Shown: piece after piece, positions 7,128 through 9,303 of the stretch | How positions within the stretch are numbered: the stretch's first letter is position 1 | Layout of the letters: each line of letters begins with the position of its first letter | Assembly: GCA_028292305.1 (NCBI GenBank) | Contig: JAQGMQ010000702.1 | Location: 1 to 9,303, forward strand | Source of the DNA: Rhodoferax sp. | Lineage (GTDB): Bacteria; Pseudomonadota; Gammaproteobacteria; Burkholderiales; Burkholderiaceae_C | Direction of reading: 5' to 3' | Length of the DNA stretch: 9,303 nt | Notes under the pieces: generated by a model | Told to the model about the DNA's origin: nothing | The model's database searches: none | The model's input: the letters and a program-made list of their open reading frames with translations, nothing else | Program-made: the position numbers and the translations under genes

Positions 7128-7133
7128 CATAAT
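7128..7133 (+). promoter_or_regulatory. Possible -10 box of the hydrolase gene
   Basis: CATAAT differs from TATAAT at one base and lies 26 bases before the start codon. No matching -35 box is found at 16-18 bases, so this is weak. Confidence 0.25.
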
Positions 7134-7159
7134 GTTCCGAACGCCACACGCGCAATGCC

Positions 7160-7975
7160 ATGACTTTACTTCCCACCTTCACCACCCTCGGCGCCGGGCC
7201 CACGATCCTCATGCTGCACGACATTCTCGGCGGCCACCGCGCCTTTGCGCCGCAGGTCGAAAGCTTTGCCGCGGCGGGTTACCGCGCCGTCGCCTGGGAC
7301 ATGCCGGGTTACGGCCACAGCGTGCCCATCGACCCCTACACCTTCAAGGGCCTGGCGCAAAGCTGCAGCGTGCTGATCGAGAGCCTGATGCAGACCAAGG
7401 GCGGCGGCGGCGTGATCCTGCTCGGCCACGGCATGGGCGGCATGGTGGCGCTCGAGGTGGCGGCGCGGCGGCCGGAGCTGGTGCGCCGGCTGATCCTCAG
7501 CGGCACCTGCGCCGTTGCCGGCCCGGCCGATGCGACCGACGCCGCGCGCCACAGCTGGCAGCGCGACTACGTGGCCGAATGCCTGGCGCCGCTCGAGGCC
7601 GGTCTCGACATGCCGGCGCTGGCCCAGCGCGTGGTGCCACAGGTCACCGGGCCCAACGCCCTGCCTGAAGGCGCCGCGCTGGCCGTCCACGTGATGGCCC
7701 AGGTGCACCCGGCAACCTACCGGCGTGCGCTCGACGCCATGGTCGGCTTCGACCGGCGCAGCAGCCTGCCGGAGATCCACGTGCCCACGCTGTTGATCGG
7801 CGGCGAGGCCGACACCACCACCGCGCCCGCCGTGATGCGCCAGATGGCCCAGGCCATCGCGGGCAGCAGCTACGTCGAACTGCCCGGTGTGGGCCATCTG
7901 CAGCACCTCGAAGCACCCGATGACTACGACGGCCTGGTGCTCAACTTCCTGGCGCTGCCAAGCCTGCTGCAATAG
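7160..7975 (+). CDS. Alpha/beta-hydrolase-fold protein lacking the nucleophile serine
   Basis: A 271-residue alpha/beta-hydrolase-1 fold protein. The core is recognisable: the oxyanion loop region TILMLHDILGGHRAFAPQVE (15-34), AVAWDMPGYGHS (43-54), the nucleophile elbow LLGHGMGGMVALE (88-100), a helical cap around 120-190, then LLIGGEADTTTAP with acid D218, and GVGHLQHLEAP with H246. The usual G-x-S-x-G elbow reads GHGMG, so residue 91 is glycine (codon GGC, 7430-7432) instead of serine. In addition the usual His-Gly of the oxyanion loop is H20-D21. The acid and histidine are kept. It may therefore be a non-canonical hydrolase or lyase, as RutD and other elbow variants show, or a binding protein. 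The start at 7160 has no good Shine-Dalgarno. The gene ends 12 bases from the stop of the convergent diguanylate cyclase. The substrate is unknown. Confidence 0.88.
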   Translation: MTLLPTFTTLGAGPTILMLHDILGGHRAFAPQVESFAAAGYRAVAWDMPGYGHSVPIDPYTFKGLAQSCSVLIESLMQTKGGGGVILLGHGMGGMVALEVAARRPELVRRLILSGTCAVAGPADATDAARHSWQRDYVAECLAPLEAGLDMPALAQRVVPQVTGPNALPEGAALAVHVMAQVHPATYRRALDAMVGFDRRSSLPEIHVPTLLIGGEADTTTAPAVMRQMAQAIAGSSYVELPGVGHLQHLEAPDDYDGLVLNFLALPSLLQ

Positions 7976-7987
7976 CGCGGCGTTGGC

Positions 7988-9303
7988 TTACAGGCTCGAC
8001 GCCCAGGCACTGTCCAGCCCGTCCATGCCGAACACCCGCACACCGCCTTCGGCCTTGGCGGCGTACATCGCCGTGTCGGCGTGGCGCAGCATGGTGTCGG
8101 CCGTCTGCGCGGGCCCACTGCCATCGGCCGATGCGGCCAGCTCGGCCTCCACATTGCTCGCGTGGTACAGCGCGATGCCCACCGACGCGCCCACGCGCAG
8201 CCGGTGGCCTTCGATCTCCATCACGCTGGCCACGCCGTCGCGCAGCCGGGTCGCCAGGCCCAGCGCGCCCTCGTGCTGGTCCACCTGGTACTGCAGCACC
8301 GCGAACTCGTCGCCGCCCATGCGCGCCACCACGTCCACGTCGCGCGCAATGTGGCGCATGCGTTCGGCCAGCAGCGTCAGCACCTTGTCGCCGATGGCAT
8401 GGCCGCAGCGGTCGTTGATGGGCTTGAACTGGTCGATGTCGATGAAGTGCACGGCAAAGCCTTCGGCGCGCCGTACCGGGTCGTGCAGCGCGGCCGTCAG
8501 GTATTCCAGAAACACCTCGCGGTTCACCAGCGACGTCAGCCCGTCGTGCCGCGCGATGTGGCGGATGCGTTCCTCGGCGCGTTTGCGTTCGGTGACGTCG
8601 GTGTAGGTGCGCAGCACGCCGCCGTTTTCGGTCGGCACGCTCGAGACTTCGACCACGCGCCCGTTGGGGCGTTTGCGGTCGTAGCAGTAGGCCTGGCCGA
8701 AGATGCCGCTGGCGCGGATCTGCGCCGCCAGCTCCGGCGGTGTGTTGTCGAACTCGCCTTGCGCCAACTGGTGCTGCACCAGCGTGTCCACCGAAGGCCG
8801 GCTGTCCGTCAACGCCTGCGGCAGGTCCAGCAACTCGCGGGCGCGCCGGTTGCAGACCTCCACGATGCGGTCGGCGCTGATCATCATCACGCCCTGCTCC
8901 ATGCGTTCCAACGTGGCTTCGAGCAGCGCCGATTTTTCCTTCAGCACCTGTTCGCTTTCGCGCGCGCGGCGTTCGGCGCGCAGCAATTCCTGTTGCTGTC
9001 GTTTGAGCACGGTGATGTCCACGTGCATGAAGAAGCCCTTGCCGTCGGCGCTGCGCTGCTCCACCACGCGGCTCCAGCGCGCGCCGGGCAGCGGCAGCTC
9101 GAACGGCGCACCGGCGAAGCGCATGTGTTCGGTCAGCGTGGCCAAGCCCCGGTCGAACAGCGAACGCTGAGCGCCGCCCACCGCCTGCCATGCGGTGCGG
9201 TACGTGTCTTCGAAACGTTTGCCGATGGCGGCGGCGCGGTCGCCCAGGCCATACATCTGGATGAACGGGCCGTTGGCCCAGACGATGCGGTCGTTCGGCC
9301 CGG
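7988..9303 (-). CDS. PAS-PAS-GGDEF diguanylate cyclase (partial, N-terminus off the window)
   Basis: 437 residues are visible and the frame is still open at the right edge. The first in-frame ATG (9254-9256) lies inside a PAS domain (PNDRIVWANGPFIQMYGL), so it is not the true start. A coiled-coil linker (about 8930-9010, KRQQQELLRAERRARESEQV) leads to a second PAS domain (LLEATLERMEQGVMMISADR) and an S-helix-like TDVTERKRAEERIRHIARHD. The GGDEF domain has DGLTSLVNREVF, IDIDQFKPINDRCGHAIGD and an intact GGDEF (8303-8317). The inhibitory I-site RxxD (RDVD, 8333-8344) lies five residues before it. It should therefore make cyclic di-GMP from GTP and be product-inhibited. The protein ends right after the GGDEF domain, with no EAL domain. 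The sensed signal is unknown, and whether the missing N-terminus holds membrane segments cannot be seen. Confidence 0.93.
   Translation of the reverse strand, partial: GPNDRIVWANGPFIQMYGLGDRAAAIGKRFEDTYRTAWQAVGGAQRSLFDRGLATLTEHMRFAGAPFELPLPGARWSRVVEQRSADGKGFFMHVDITVLKRQQQELLRAERRARESEQVLKEKSALLEATLERMEQGVMMISADRIVEVCNRRARELLDLPQALTDSRPSVDTLVQHQLAQGEFDNTPPELAAQIRASGIFGQAYCYDRKRPNGRVVEVSSVPTENGGVLRTYTDVTERKRAEERIRHIARHDGLTSLVNREVFLEYLTAALHDPVRRAEGFAVHFIDIDQFKPINDRCGHAIGDKVLTLLAERMRHIARDVDVVARMGGDEFAVLQYQVDQHEGALGLATRLRDGVASVMEIEGHRLRVGASVGIALYHASNVEAELAASADGSGPAQTADTMLRHADTAMYAAKAEGGVRVFGMDGLDSAWASSL

Larger units (their letters stand above)
6983..7159. promoter_or_regulatory. Divergent intergenic region between flavin reductase and hydrolase genes
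   Basis: This 177-base gap serves two start codons. Its middle (7038-7109) is pyrimidine-rich on the plus strand with a 12-base period. On the plus strand CATAAT (7128-7133) matches the -10 consensus at 5 of 6 positions and would give a leader of about 20 bases for the hydrolase. TTGTCC (7096-7101) is too far away, at 26 bases, to be its -35 box. No clear minus-strand promoter is seen. Confidence 0.35.

Noticed and set aside
7941..9191. Second long minus-strand frame inside the diguanylate cyclase gene
   Set aside because: Arg/Ala/Gly-rich shadow; the alternative frame contains the intact GGDEF, I-site and PAS motifs.
9254..9256. ATG at 9256 as the start of the diguanylate cyclase
   Set aside because: The codons upstream to the window edge (PNDRIVWANGPFIQ) are good PAS-domain sequence, so the gene begins outside the window.

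Overview
The window looks like ordinary chromosomal DNA from a high-GC betaproteobacterium, most likely Burkholderiales of the Comamonadaceae type. The basis is strongly G/C-biased third codon positions, a CysB-family LysR regulator, a hotdog thioesterase, an AsmA-like protein, an acetoacetyl-CoA synthetase and a PAS/GGDEF protein, all of kinds typical of that group. This placement is inference from recalled family resemblance. I see no tRNA, rRNA, CRISPR array, insertion sequence or phage gene.

There are eight protein genes, two of them cut by the window edges. From left to right: (1) a CysB-family regulator on the minus strand, missing its last residues at base 1; (2) a short PaaI/EntH-type hotdog acyl-CoA thioesterase, minus; (3) a membrane-anchored AsmA-like protein, plus, ending in an unusual glycine zipper; (4) a RutG/UraA-type pyrimidine permease of the NCS2 family, minus; (5) acetoacetyl-CoA synthetase, plus; (6) a flavin reductase-domain protein, minus; (7) an alpha/beta-hydrolase-fold protein, plus, whose nucleophile serine is replaced by glycine; (8) a PAS-PAS-GGDEF diguanylate cyclase, minus, running off the right edge.

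Genes 2 to 8 alternate in strand. They form three divergent pairs, separated by 153, 102 and 177 bases, and three convergent pairs, separated by 0, 2 and 12 bases. There is therefore no multi-gene operon to tie functions together. Control must lie in the three divergent gaps and in the AT-rich 127-base leader of the regulator. No room exists for a conventional terminator between any convergent pair.

The genes do not form an obvious pathway. The thioesterase and acetoacetyl-CoA synthetase both handle CoA thioesters. The permease, the flavin reductase and the nucleophile-less hydrolase loosely recall RutG, RutF and RutD of the pyrimidine-degrading Rut pathway, but RutA, RutB and RutC are absent, so I treat this as a weak lead. 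The best items for a second look are the altered active site of the hydrolase and the glycine zipper of the AsmA-like protein. I found no clear evidence of a new multi-gene system.
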